A DNA stretch of 64,000 nucleotides, from the NCBI GenBank assembly GCA_010279815.1, contig QEOQ01000238.1, forward strand, positions 417,062 through 481,061, given 5' to 3'. The notes under the pieces were generated by a model. That model had not been told where the DNA came from, ran no database searches, and saw nothing but the letters and a program-made list of their open reading frames with translations. Shown in pieces: positions 11,531 through 22,775 of this stretch; position 1 is the first letter of the stretch, and every line of letters starts with the position of its first letter. This DNA comes from Brachionus plicatilis (Eukaryota > Rotifera > Eurotatoria > Ploima > Brachionidae). A program made the position numbers and the translations under genes.

Positions 11531-11538
11531 AAGTCTAC

Positions 11539-11546
11539 CAGTTTAA
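11539..11546. repeat. 8-bp target duplication, left side of giant element
   Basis: CAGTTTAA, identical to 49097-49104. The match extends to nine bases if the preceding C is counted on both sides. Confidence 0.7.
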
Positions 11547-11828
11547 GGCATCTTGAAGTTGATGATCAATTCAAAATAATATTTCAATTCAAAAAGTTTA
11601 ACATTAGATATTAAAAAAAATCTTTGAATTATTTTAAAAAATTTTAATGTAACATATTTTACATGAAATTTAAATTTAAAAAAATAAAATTATAAAAATA
11701 TATTTTCTCATCCTAATGATAAAATCGATCTTAAAATTGAAATTTTCAAACTAATTTTTTACTAGGTTTATTTTGAAAATTTTTTCAATCTTCAAAGTTT
11801 AAAGCATTCACATCTTCCAAAAGCAATA

Positions 11829-12089
11829 TTAAATATTTAACAATCCACTCAAGTTTGAAAGCACACTTTTCCAGATAAAGAGTCCGAGAGCAGCTCGTAC
11901 AAAGCGGAAGAGCAAAAATTGGACAGTTCTCTTTGCACCAAAGACCAGAATCCAAAGAGGCCAAAGTTTAAATTTAAAATAAGGAAATATGAATAGACTG
12001 AATCCTAAGAATAGAAGTTTTCTCATCGCCATTGATAAATCAATAGAAAAATTATATGTAAGATATAACTTTACTTTAAAATCTTGCAC
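11829..12089 (-). CDS. Small hydrophobic reading frame in left arm
   Basis: An 86-codon frame starting MQDFKVKLYLTYNF, with a hydrophobic stretch at about residues 24-52 (GFSLFIFPYFKF and LWILVFGA) and a second at about 57-75. The copy in the right arm (42654-42905) keeps the frame with only a few substitutions. That shared frame is expected from recent duplication and does not prove that a protein is made. The local sequence is less AT-rich than its surroundings. No family recognised. Confidence 0.35.
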   Translation of the reverse strand: MQDFKVKLYLTYNFSIDLSMAMRKLLFLGFSLFIFPYFKFKLWPLWILVFGAKRTVQFLLFRFVRAALGLFIWKSVLSNLSGLLNI

Positions 12090-12777
12090 TTAATTAAATT
12101 GGCCATTTTTATTTAATCGCTTGATTAGACTCCAGACATAAACGTAAGTAAAAAATTTAAGTCATTTTTTAGTAAAGTTAATGACTTTGGTCAATATGTT
12201 GAAAATTTTATTAATAATAAATTCTAAATCAGCTACGACTAATCTAAGTTAATTTAATTCTTTTGTGATAAACAGAATCAGCTCGACTCATCAGAACAAA
12301 TTTAGTTTAAATAAAATGCATTTTATAAAATTTGCATAAATTGCATATAATACAGTACGTTTCTAAACAAAGTATACAGCTTGTTAAACCATAAGATCTA
12401 GAACTGCACTAGAACCTCTGAACTTTAATACATGCTCTAGAGCAATTAAGAAATAAATAATTCAATTTGCTAAAAAAATTCATTTTTATTATTCCTGTTC
12501 AATTTTTTATATTTCAGAACATACCAAATCAAAAAATCATTAGATAGAACATGCCTAGAAGAGCTTAGAACGGAATAATCAATCTAGCCGAATCAAACGA
12601 CAAAAATAATCAGAAAAAATGAACTTGAATGAGAAAAAAATGCGTTAATTATAGAAGAAAATTATGATTTGATTTTCTTGTGACCTCAAATTATCAAATA
12701 ATTAAAATTTATCTATAATCTTTTTTCTATTTTTAGAATAATAACAAGCATACATTTATTTAGCTTTTTGAATTGTT

Positions 12778-13046
12778 GAACAAAAAATAAAAACAAAAAT
12801 TATAGATTTAAATTACTTTTTTTCCAAAGGTCTAAAATTTGTTCTGCAAAATGTATCAACTGATACATGGTTTTTATCACTCAAATTTTGTTTGTGCAAA
12901 AATTCTGTAAATTTAATTGCACAGTTCTGCACAGACAAATTTTGGGTGATACAAGCCAAACAATCATTTGATACATTTTGCAGAATAAATTTTAGACCTT
13001 TGGAAAAAAAGTTATTTAAATTTAAAATTTTTGTTTTCTGTTCCAA
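12778..13046. mobile_element. Palindromic MITE, left-arm copy
   Basis: Almost the whole 270 bp folds back on itself. The outer part pairs through ACAAAAATT and TTTTTTCCAAAGGTCTAAAA, then CTGCAAAATGTATCAA on both sides, and the inner part through TTTGTGCA motifs around an AATTAA centre. Reading frames on both strands are by-products of the palindrome. The same element lies at the matching place in the right arm (41699-41966), so it was inserted before the arms were duplicated. Confidence 0.75.
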
Positions 13047-13179
13047 AATTCACAAATCCCATTTATTTAAAAGACAGTAAAACGTAAGTAAGTATTTGCT
13101 ATTATTCATTTTTAATTTAGAATTAATTTATTAAATTTTTGATTTAAATTAGCAATGGTTATCGAAAAAAGCTGCTTGC

Positions 13180-13780
13180 ATTCACCTAACAAGACACAAC
13201 AAAGTTAGAATTGCATGCTTTATTTAAAAATTTTGTGTATTGCTTGGAACAGGTATATAACCGCATCTATAAACCACCGTCAAGGCCCACTTTAAAAAAT
13301 GAAGATGACGTGAGTAAATTGTATTCTAAATTTACCAAACAGGCGCCTATACATTCGCCTGTAGTGCGCATATTTCTCTCAAGTACACTGCCAATCCGGA
13401 CCTTATTAATTTAAATCCAAATTAACTTCATCTACACCAAACGTTCAAACTTGTACACAGTTCATACCCGAGACAGAAATTCCCGTCGACAATCAATTCG
13501 ACTTGCACAAATTCACTTTGAGCACAAATTTTGGCCTTTTTCGACATCGAGACCAGTCAAGGCCTTTAAATGAGCGTTGAATGCTCTAGTAGTTTGACCG
13601 ATGCCTTTGCTGGGCCCAAAAATTTGCTGTCAAATTTGTCTAAATTGAACACTCTGCAAGTGCGCAATAGTTTCGAAGGCCTAACTCCAGAGATCGTAAT
13701 TCTGGGTCCGAACAAGAAGTTGAGCATAAAGAACAGGACGTTCAAGGCGACGGCCGAAATTCAAGTTTATTGATAATATA
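13180..13780 (+). pseudogene. Gene-like fragment in left arm, unidentified
   Basis: About 600 bp with markedly higher G+C than its surroundings and stretches of open frame in different phases: 13211-13414 (starts MHALFKNFVYCLEQVYN), a second frame across 13340-13430 with YTFACSAH and YTANPDLIN, and 13570-13773 (starts MSVECSSSLTDAF). The pieces look like one coding region broken by frameshifts or missing introns. The inverted copy at about 40960-41560 has the same layout with a few percent difference. I cannot name the family. It could be captured host sequence or a remnant of the element's own gene. Confidence 0.45.
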
Positions 13781-14614
13781 GTTTTATACGTGGAATTTAC
13801 CCTGTGGTAGACTATGAACACGCACTTATTAAAGAGATTTATTCTGCATTTCATTTTCCTTTAATTTCATGACAATCTTTTAGAAACAACAAATTTTTCT
13901 TTTCATTTTAAGAAATTTAATTATTTTATTCGTATCTTTTAGATTTAAAACAAATATTTATTTAAAGGATTGTGATTCATTTATTCAAACAAATTTAAGT
14001 TATATAAGTCAATTTAATAAAAAAATATTGATTTACATTTTCCAAGGCTGATATTAATTAATTGAAATTTAAATGAAAACTTAAATGAAATTAATATCTA
14101 CAAGCTAAAATTAAAAAAAAAAATTTAAATAATCAATTAGTTCTACTTTCTGTAAGCTTTTTTTATAAACAATCAAAACGACGATCCTCAAAAATTGGAA
14201 TTATTTGAACAATTGTCTAAGCAAACTAAAACATTTTGAGATGAAAATTTGCATGTGATTTTTAATAAATATCTTCAATACTGCAACTGCAATGTATGTT
14301 TTTCTTTATTTTAAAATACATTTTAAGCTAGAAAAAATCGTAAATTAAATTTATATTAAGGATAATTACTCAATTAAAACAGCTGAAAAAATAATTTCAG
14401 AGACAAAATTGTTTCGATATGAAATAACTTGAACTGAAAATTTAACTCAAAAAACGAGTTTTTATTTATTTAGAAAAATTTATTAAACAATCAACAATAC
14501 CACTTCCTCTACTACGAGAACTCCGTTTTGATAATACACTTTGCTAAAATCATCAGAACCAATTGACACCAACATTAACGAAAAATCAAAAATTTCGAAA
14601 AAAGAATGTTTATA

Positions 14615-15367
14615 CAGTCGATCCTCCGTATAACGAACCCCCATATAACGAACTCCTCTTTATTACGAATATGAATCCAGAACCGATTTTTTATAAAGGA
14701 AAAAGATTGCTAATTTTCTTTGATACAACGAACCTCTTTATAACGAAATCCCGATATAACGAACTAAGAAAAAAAAACGAGTAATACTTTTCTTAAGAAA
14801 AAAACCTTTATATAACGAATTTAAAAAAAATGACATTCGTTATTTAACACATCTTGAGTGAATTCAATGTAAATTGAGCGGAATTTTATTTTCGTTTTAC
14901 TTTTTTTTTAATTGGATATAAATAAAATTATTATAGATCTATAATATTATAATATTATAATAGAATTAAATATTCAATCTTTCACTCCAAAATTGCAATA
15001 TTTTTTCATATTTTTAACCAATAAAATTTTATATTGATTTCTAAAATTTCGCTCGATTCACTCACTATGACCTTGATAATAAAAAATAGTAAATAAATAC
15101 TTGACAATTACTAATTATTGTTAATTAACCTTTTATTTAATATTGAAAATTTAATAATTGAAAGTAGCTTTACCAAGCAACCATCTGTTACCGATTTTTT
15201 TCATAAAAATTAACTATTTGTTTTATTTCGCATTTTTTATCTTAGATTTTTTTATCAATAAAATTTGGTTTAAAAATTTTTTGGTTCCTATCATTTTATA
15301 TGGGAATTTCGATATAACGAATACCGAATTTTCCGCCCAAGTAGTTCGTTATACCGAGGATTGACTG
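14615..15367. mobile_element. pogo/Tigger-like element, left arm only
   Basis: The ends CAGTCGATCCTCCGTATAAC and, inverted, CAGTCAATCCTCGGTATAAC form 23-bp TIRs with a TA on each side (14613-14614 and 15368-15369). TATAACGAA recurs several times near the left end. The matching place in the right arm, near 40017, has a single uninterrupted TA, giving an empty site. At 753 bp it lacks a transposase; short frames inside are not convincing. A stretch around 15110-15220 is related to 53960-54080. Confidence 0.85.
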
Positions 15368-16041
15368 TATTTTAAAATTTTCTAAATATTTTATTTAATT
15401 ATCGTTGCCTATTCCACTTAGAAATAAGTCGAACCAAAAGTTAATTTAGATAAGAAATAAGTTCAATTATTGATATATTAAGCTTTGAAAAACTGATTTA
15501 CTATTCTAGGATTAATTTTAAGTTTTTTTTTAATTTATTAAAAGTAACTAATTTTGCAATTATTTTTAAAATAATAAATTTCATAATTATTTATTTTTGG
15601 TAAATGTTTATATTGGTAATGATGAAAAAAAAAACATACAAAATTTTGTAAATAAGTAAACCTAGAAAACTACATCTATCAGATCGAAGAGCTTTCGAAC
15701 AATATAATGGTTTTAGCACTTAGTAAATTTTTTAAAATTTTTTTAATTAATAATTTCCTTTTTATTCCTTTATTTAAAAAAAATATATCTGCTCAAACTC
15801 CTATTTTGAGTGATTAATAAATATTAGTTTGTTTTATTTTTAAATTAATATGCAAATGGTAAAATTTAAAACTTTACAATACATATTGATTTTTTTTTAA
15901 AGCCATAAATGTCAATAAACAAGACCAAGATTTAGTAATTCTAGGAGGCCTTTATTCAAAGTTTTTCAACTTTCACTAGGTAAAAATTTAACTAACTGAT
16001 GTAATCATTGTTCAAAATAAATTTTTAAATCAATTAAATTA

Positions 16042-16495
16042 AAAGCCAGTGGCTTCAAAATTTTAAAAATAACTATTTTAGTAATTTAAGCATTAAAAAA
16101 ATAAAAGAAAAGGCTTTGTAAAATTTTGTACGAAAAAAAAAAATTTCTAGACGATTTCTTGAAAAAAATTCTTTTTTTCTAGACGTTAAAGTTGGTTGTG
16201 TAAATTCAACATAATGCAACATACATAGTTGCATCAAATTCTAAAGTCTGCTAATAATGTTTGTTTTCCTATGTTGCATTTACACAACCAATTTTATTCT
16301 CTAGAAAATAAATTAAAATTAATTTTTCACTCGTTGTTATATTCTTTTTTACTAAATTTTACTAGACCGATTAAATTCTAGTATATATAAATATGTATTG
16401 GGGATTTGTGACTTAAAAATTTATTCCGATTTTAAAATTAACTTAATTACTTAAAAAAATCCTGAAATTAAAAAGTTATTTTTATGGTAGGATTA
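16042..16495. other. Spacer with a small MITE-like inverted repeat
   Basis: No gene. A foldback lies at about 16174-16308: TTGGTTGTGTAAATTCAACA on the left and TTGCATTTACACAACCAA on the right, extending outward through TTTCTAGA-like sequence. The loop has TGCAACATA motifs shared with the foldback at 6692-7076. Confidence 0.55.
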
Positions 16496-17012
16496 CAGTG
16501 TTTAAAGTTAAACTGGATAATGGGTAATATTACGTTATTTTACGTAATTTTACGTCAGAAAATGTAAGCTTACGTAATTTTACGTAATATTACACCTGTT
16601 TAAGTAAGTTTGGCCGAAAACGCTTACTGCCAAAAAAAATTGAATTTTAGAGGAAAAAATGGAAAATTAATAAAAATATTTGAATTTTTTAAAAAAATTT
16701 TTGAAAAAAAAACATTAAACTTTATTACATTTTTTTACATCATTTTACGTAAAATAACACAATTTAATGTAATTTTATGTAATTTTTTGTCATATTTTCT
16801 AAGTTAATGTAAATATTAGTAAAGTACTTTTTATTCTTTTGCCAAAAGATGATTTTAAAAATAAAAATACAATTTTTGCAATCAAAAATGATTCGAAAAG
16901 TGCAAAAAAATTAATTGTAAATAAAAAATTAAAAATACAATTTATTTTATACCTTTATTCTGATAAATATTTTTGATAAAAGATTCTAATTTCAAATTTA
17001 TGAGTTTGACCA
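16496..17012. repeat. Left TIR of the Tc1-type element (517 bp)
   Basis: Inverted copy of 22168-22739. It contains clusters of TTACGTAATTTTACGTAA-type motifs near the end and an AT-rich inner part. The 65-codon frame read through each TIR is an identical by-product in both and is not a gene. The right TIR is 55 bp longer because a block of the TTACGTAA cluster is duplicated there. Confidence 0.85.
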
Positions 17013-18056
17013 GCCTCCATCATTTTTTATTACAATCTTAATTACCTGTTTTAGCCGATTTATGTATTTAATACATTTTTCTTTCGTTAAGAGTGTTTGG
17101 AATTCATTAATTTTTGAAGAAACTTCTGTCTCTGTTATACAGCCCGATTTTCTTATAAAGACTTTCATCTCATTCCAAAGCATCTCAATAGGATTCAGAT
17201 CGGGTGAACGAGGAGGTGAACGAATCTTATTAATTTTAAATAACTTAAAGTTTTGTCAGTATTTTTTTTGAAGAGTTGGCTAAAAATCAAAAGTCCCAAG
17301 TCAAAGAAAAGAAAAATCAGAGTAAAAGTTAGACTTTTTTTTTGTTCAAGGAATGCATGACTAGTAATTTTTGACCAACACTTCCAAATATTTTTTTACT
17401 CATCTTATTGAATTGCTGTCCAAAAAACGCATACACTCATAAGATTTATGTTTAGGGTCATTATCTTGGTGAAGAACAAAATTATAATTGAAGTTAACTG
17501 CACAGAAGGCTAATAAATGATCAGATAATATTTCGTTATACATTTTTGAATCCATATTATTTTTGAAAAGCTTTAAAAATAGTTTTAAATAAATTTTAAA
17601 AATTTTATGTGATTTAAATTAACTGCAAATTGAGTAGCTCCTTTACATGATATTCCTCCCCAAACGTTTATTTTTGCAAGAAATTTATGGGATGATGGTA
17701 AAGTGTCTGGGTAAGATGATTTGAGTCTCCAATTATAGAGCGCCTTTTCAGATATTCTTACACAAGTTTCGTCCACAAAAATTTTATTAGAAAAATCGCA
17801 ATCACTGTATCTAATACACCAAATAAGTCTCTTAAATTTATCAAGCTCTGAAAGAAGAGGCGATTTTCTTAAACGGCAATATTTGAAACCTTAAGTTTAA
17901 AATATTTTAATTTCAATTTTATTTTTATAAATTTTTATTTAATTAAACCAAACTGAACACGATAGTGCCAAACTGTTTGTTGACTTATTGTCCTTCCAAA
18001 AATTCGATTTATCTCATCAGCAATTTCTTTTGAACTAATTAATCCATGGTTTTCAA
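17000..18056 (-). pseudogene. Tc1-type DDE transposase, intron-containing, decayed
   Basis: Read on the minus strand, the order of motifs is that of a Tc1 transposase. A helix-turn-helix with SSKEIADEINRIFGRTIS and QQTVWHYR lies at about 18050-17950. A spacer that looks like a short intron follows, then CRLRKSPLLSELDKFK and the first catalytic region KIFVDETCVRI (about 17780). VWGGISCKGATQF comes next, then a second region LHQDNDPKHKS (about 17455), and the third with SPDLNPIEMLWNEMK (about 17200). Several breaks between these blocks could be introns or frameshifts, and in-frame stops are present. The protein would bind the TIRs and catalyse cut-and-paste at TA sites. Confidence 0.8.
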
Positions 18057-18609
18057 AAGTCTTTTTCTTAAATATTGGTTTAAAATAAATATAAAGATAA
18101 AAATTTTTCAAAAGCTATTTACTCGTATAAAATTAACTATTGTAAAAGGAACTCTAGATTTTCTGTTTTTTGATTTTCTTTTTCTTTTTTCTTTGATTAT
18201 TTTGTTAATATACTTAAGAAGAAACAAAATATTTATCAATCAAGCTAGAATGTAATAAAACTAACTGATGTGGATGGTAAATAGTACTTAGAATAACTAA
18301 GTTTTAAAACTTTTCGGATTGACTTTGGTGATTTTTTTTTAATTTGATGCAAATAATAAATTTGCCGCCGAAAAGTTTTCTTTTTTGGAAATTTTTAATT
18401 CATTTTTATAAATACAAAAATTTATATTTTAAATTATGGTTTTTTGATACTTGCAATGTAACTAATAAATGCTTTTAAAATAAAAACACTAAAAAGAATA
18501 AGCATGTTAAATTTGAAAAAAAATGTCTGCAGTTGTTAAATTTTCACTCTTTAGTATTTTTTTTATTTAAGATACTTTAAAAAACCATTTTAAACCTTTT
18601 AACAAATTT

Positions 18610-18928
18610 ATGATTTTCAATACGATGCCTCCAAAACAAAAAAAAACAACAACATGAGACAGTATCTGAAACTCAGATCAAAATAGATGATGATATTGAG
18701 ATGATTGCGGTAAAATACCACGTTATAGAGCCTAATCATCCTTTTTCAGAGATTAATGGGATAACTGGAAGCGTAGCAATTCAAAAAATTCTAGATAATA
18801 TCGAAAGAGAAGATGTAGGTTTGTGCTTTTTTTTTAAATAGTAATTGAATTTTTTTTAAAGCTTTTGAAAGGAACTATGGTAAATTTTATCCATGAGATG
18901 GATGAGCATGTTTTGATGATTCAAGGTG
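18610..18928 (+). pseudogene. Plus-strand frame within the Tc1-type element
   Basis: After ATGCCTCCAAAACAA (about 18625) and a frame break, a run reads HETVSETQIKIDDDIEM through NIEREDV. GTTTGTG then opens a putative 45-bp intron ending in TTAAAG, and LLKGTMVNFIHEMDEHV continues until the LINE tail at 18929. The codon pattern looks protein-coding and acidic. It may be an accessory protein of the transposon. No family recognised. Confidence 0.35.
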
Positions 18929-21778
18929 AAATAATAATAATAATAATAATAATAAGCTGCAACAGACCAAGTTGCCCAGGCCTGCGGAGCGTGAAAACAG
19001 TAGAATTTACACTATGGCAGCTTTTGAGTCGGCTTTCGACCTACTCAAAAATTTACAGTGGGTTAAGATGAGTAGTAATGATTTTTACTTTAAAATAATA
19101 GCTAAGCATATCGTAAGAAAAAGGAAATTGAAAATAATAAATTAACTAATAATTTAAAAGAAGTAAGAGAAATATAAATAAGCATTAACGATTGTCTAGA
19201 AAATTTATGTAATAAATACTAATGCTAATAATAGTCTAAAATATTAAAGTTAATAACGCTTTTTCCTAGATGTTGAATCTCATCGTCCGCTGGCTGTTTT
19301 TAAATTCGTCGTATTTGTTTTTGAACTCGTTGACTGTTTTTGATAACTGTACCTCGCTTGGCAGTGAATTCCAGATTGGCACTGCTCTATTTATAAAAAA
19401 ATATTCCCTCTGGTTACAATTCCGAGTAAATTGTCTTTTTATTTTTGGAGACTGACGATTGTTTCCTCTTACATTGCTTGCTGGACCCAAAGCGTTAATT
19501 GAGTGTACTTGGTTGTTTGGATAGTACCAGCAGACTGAATTTAGTCCAGAATTTATTTTAAAGTATTGGATTGCGTCGCCACGTTCCCTACGCGTTTCCA
19601 ATGTTGTCAGGCCGACTCTTTCTAATCTTATCTCATATGATAGATGCTTTAAGGTTGGTACAAGCTTTGTGGCTCTTCTCTGTACTGATTCAAGCATCTT
19701 AATATCTTTTTTTCTGTATGGGTTCTAGGCAGACGACGAATATTCTAAGTGAGGTCTAACAAATGCTGTGTAAAGAGTTTTAAATGATTTAATGTTCCAA
19801 ACCTGTATTGATCTCTTAAGTTGGCCTAAAACAGAGTTGGCTTGCGCGGTAGCGTGTTTTACTTGTTCATGCCACTTCAGGTCGTTCGAGATAAACACAC
19901 CAAGGTCCCTTTCAACTTTTGTTTCTTTCAGTGCGATTTTTTGTCCAGTTTTCGACTCCTCTAGTTGAAAAGATGATGCTAAATCTAAGTTTACTTTGTT
20001 GTGACCTTTTCCTTTGCCGATGTGCATCACTTTACACTTGTTGTTGTTAAAACACATCATCCAATCTTGTGACCACTTGAATAGCGCGTCTAGGTCCTGT
20101 TGGACGGTTGCTCGATCATCTTCGTTTTTAATACATGTTATGAGTTTACTATCGTCTGCAAACAGTTTACATATATTTTTGATGACTTCTGGCATGTCAT
20201 TTATGAAGAGTACAAAAAGTAGTGGACCCAGGACTGAACCTTGAGGCACTCCACTTAGAACGTCTTTCCAAACTGACGCGCAACCATTTATTACAACTCT
20301 TTGTTTCCTGCCAGTTAAGAAATCCTTGAGCCACCTTAATAGTGGTTCACAAAATACACTTTTCAACTTTGTAGATTAGCGCTCTGTGTGATACCTTATC
20401 AAAAGCTTTCGCAAAATCAAGGTAAATAAGAATCAACGCAAACCCTTTATTTAAAGTCTCAGTGAGCATATCGAGTGATTCTAACAAGTTGGTTGCACAT
20501 GATTTCGTCTGCACAAAGCCATGTTGCTCAGGCGAGATTAACTTATTTCTACTGAGGTGCAGAACCATTTCTCTCTTGATTAGGCGCTCCATAACTTTGC
20601 ATGGTACTGAAGTCAGAGAAATTGGTCTGTAATTAGATGGATCAGTTCGATTTCCTGATTTAAAGATCGGTGTTAAGTCGGCTTCTTTCCATTTCCCAGG
20701 GAGCTTACCATTTTTAAAAGACTTAGCAAAGATCAGGGCCAACACTTGTGAACAGCTTTCAGCACACTTGTTTAGAACATAGGGATGAATAGCGTCAGCA
20801 CCCATTGTTTTATTAACGTCCAGTCGTAAAAGCTCTTTTAGTATATTTTCGCGAGAAAAAGTTTCTTCTTTTATTAAGCATAAATTATTTGCACGATTTG
20901 ATAAATGAGGAAACTCCATGTCGTCGTTGTGCTTGGTAAACACCTGAAAGAAGCAGTCGCTTAAACAGTTGGCGATTTCTTCATCTTTAACAATGATTTT
21001 ATTATCAACATTAAGAGAACGAATGCTATCTTTTATTTTTTTTTGCTCGTTTATATATGTGTAAAGAAGCTTTGGGTTTTTTTTTGCTTTGCTTATTATA
21101 GATTTTTCGTAGTTAACAATAGAATCTTTGACTAGAGATTTGACACTTTTAGAGACGCGATTGTACTCTTCGATTAAATTCTTATCTTTTTTGTTATTAG
21201 CTCTTAATTTAATCCAAAGTTGATATTTATTTCTTGTTAATTTTTTGATATTTGAGTTAAACCATTTTGGTTTAGCTTTGGTTTGGGTAACGCCAGATGA
21301 GACCTTAATCTTTTGAATAAAATTGTTCGAGGCTTTGTCGTATTTTTCTAGAAATAACTCAAACATTTCGTTTTCGTTTAACTCGTCATTAAGTTCATAC
21401 CAATTTATGTCATTAATTGATTTGTTATAAAGATCATATTTACCTTTGTGGTAGGGAAAACGATTGGCTTTATTTTGATTTTTAACAGCCTCCTCCTTTA
21501 AGTGAAATTCCCAAGTTTAGGTCGAGTGTATTTGATTTAATTTTGAGACGCTTATTGGAGGGCCAATATCGACTGAGTAAATTCGATTCGGGTCATCTAC
21601 AAAGACTAAGTCGAGAGAATTACTCCCAAATGTAGGCTCCTTGACTACTTGTGCAAGATAGTTGTTGTTAACATTATCTAAAAATTCTAGGCTCGAGGCT
21701 CTTCCACTACCTTTGCATAAGCCACCTGTTTCTGTCCACTGGATATCTGAGTAGTTAAAATAATGATCTTAACTCTCT
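18929..21778 (-). mobile_element. CR1-like LINE, 5'-truncated, nested in the Tc1-type element
   Basis: On the minus strand, coding sequence starts abruptly inside the endonuclease domain near 21778 and ends after a reverse transcriptase. The 3' end is a (TTA)n microsatellite tail read as AATAATAAT at 18930-18954 on the plus strand. Simple-repeat 3' tails of this kind are typical of CR1-group and related LINEs. It interrupts the Tc1-type element, so it is younger than that element. No clear target duplication was found. Confidence 0.8.
19266..21772 (-). pseudogene. LINE endonuclease (partial) and reverse transcriptase, broken
   Basis: The blocks in order are: the end of an apurinic-type endonuclease (NYSDIQWTETGG near 21760, LDLVFVDDPNR near 21600); a linker; and a reverse transcriptase in 20347-21366 with NYRPISLTSVPCKVMERLI, GFVQTKSCATNLLES and LDFAKAFDKVSH. 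A frame change occurs at about 20350. The next frame (19725-20366) has GVPQGSVLGPLLFVLFIND and the catalytic box KLFADDSKL (FADD rather than YADD). A stop near 19725 separates it from the C-terminal frame (19266-19697; SVQRRATKLVP). At least one frameshift and one stop make it inactive. The motifs fit the CR1 group. Confidence 0.8.
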
Positions 21779-21784
21779 ATTTTC

Positions 21785-22131
21785 TTCATTGCTTTTGAGT
21801 AAATTTGAATTTATAGTGGCCAGTTGAGTAGAAATTGCGTTCATTGACATGTCAATTCCCACAGTTTTCATCTCTTTTGCTGAATCTTTTAAATATTTGA
21901 TTCCCTTAAAATTCAAAATTATAAAATCTGAAAATTTTATCTTTTATATAAAATAACCTTTTTTTTTTGGACTTTGAAAATTTTTTCATGCATTATTTCT
22001 TGACCCTCTTTTAAAATTGCAAATTTAAATTTAAATAAAGTTGAGTTAGCCAAACTGGTGCCTGCGGACAAATCTTTCAATGAATGCTGGAGAAAAGCAG
22101 AAAGATGCCTAATAACAGAAAAGGCAGGCAA
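21785..22131 (-). pseudogene. Minus-strand frame beside the LINE 5' junction
   Basis: ATG at 22131 opens a 64-codon frame (MPAFSVIRHLSAFLQHS and NSTLFKFKFAILKEGQE). A possible short intron (GTTATTTTATATAAAAG to TTTTCAG, about 21958-21928) leads to KYLKDSAKEMKTVGIDM and a heptad-like stretch NSNLLKSNEENREL that stops at the LINE junction near 21780. It is probably a second gene of the Tc1-type element cut by the LINE. A LINE ORF1 remnant is the other possibility. Confidence 0.35.
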
Positions 22132-22167
22132 ACGAAAAAAATTAATTAATTTCGATTAATTGAATGA

Positions 22168-22739
22168 CTGGTCAAACTCATAAATTTGAAATTAGAATCT
22201 TTTATAAAAAATATTTATCAAAATAAAGGTATAAAATAAATTGTATTTTTAATTTTTTATTTACAATTAATTTTTTTGCACTTTTCGAATCATTTTTGAC
22301 TGCAAAAATTGTATTTTTATTTTTAAAATCATCTTTTGGCAAAAGAATAAAAAGTACTTTACTAATATTTACATTAACTTAGAAAATATGACAAAAAATT
22401 ACATAAAATTACATTAAATTGTGTTATTTTACGTAAAATGATGTAAAAAAATGTAATAAAGTTTAATGTTTTTTTTTCAAAATTTTTTTTAAAAAATTCA
22501 AATATTTTTATTAATTTTCCATTTTTTCCTCTAAAATTCAATTTTTTTTGGCAGTAAGCGTTTTCGGCCAAACTTACTTAAACTGGTGTAATATTACGTA
22601 AAATTACGTAAAATTACGTAAGCTTACATTTTCTTACATACAAGAAATGATGTAATATTACGTAAGCTTACATTTTCTGACGTAAAATTACGTAAAATAA
22701 CGTAATATTACCCATTATCCAGTTTAACTTTAAACACTG
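22168..22739. repeat. Right TIR of the Tc1-type element (572 bp)
   Basis: Inverted copy of 16496-17012, nearly identical. An extra block at about 22596-22650 duplicates the motif cluster containing ACGTAAGCTTACATTTTCT. It ends CAGTTTAACTTTAAACACTG at 22739, followed by TA. Confidence 0.85.
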
Positions 22740-22775
22740 TATTATCATTTTCTATATTTTATCACAAACAGAAAA

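Larger units (their letters stand above)
11547..16041. repeat. Left giant inverted arm (TIR)
   Basis: Collinear and inverted relative to 39353-49096. Landmarks in order: terminus; a hydrophobic reading frame (11829-12089); the palindromic MITE (12778-13046); a gene-like fragment (about 13180-13780); and AT-rich sequence to CAATTAAATTA at 16041. A pogo-like element (14615-15367) is present only in this arm. Without it the arm is about 3.74 kb. Divergence from the other arm is roughly a few percent by eye. Confidence 0.8.
16496..22739 (-). mobile_element. Tc1-type transposon with >500-bp TIRs, split by a LINE
   Basis: The left end CAGTGTTTAAAGTTAAACTG and the right end (its inverted copy) lie just inside a TA on each side (16494-16495 and 22740-22741). 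TIRs run 16496-17012 and 22168-22739. Between them are a Tc1-type transposase with small introns (minus strand), a short plus-strand frame, a 2.85-kb CR1-like LINE insertion, and another minus-strand frame. Without the LINE the element would be about 3.4 kb. Stops in the transposase suggest it is no longer active. Confidence 0.8.

Noticed and set aside
12813..13080. Overlapping frames on both strands with similar peptides (also 41663-41930)
   Set aside because: The DNA is a near-perfect palindrome, so both strands read alike; nothing else supports a protein.
13370..13400. N-terminus of a NACHT/WD-repeat protein (VRIFLSST-like string)
   Set aside because: The match is eight residues and the neighbouring phase reads a better continuous peptide, so the resemblance is probably chance.
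14563..15364. Frames rich in Tyr-Asn-Glu repeats
   Set aside because: They come from repeated TATAACGAAC words in the subterminal region of a non-autonomous pogo-like element.
16610..16807. 65-codon frame repeated at 22374-22571
   Set aside because: It lies wholly within the two TIRs of the Tc1-type element, is low-complexity Phe/Lys/Ile, and is duplicated only because the TIRs are.
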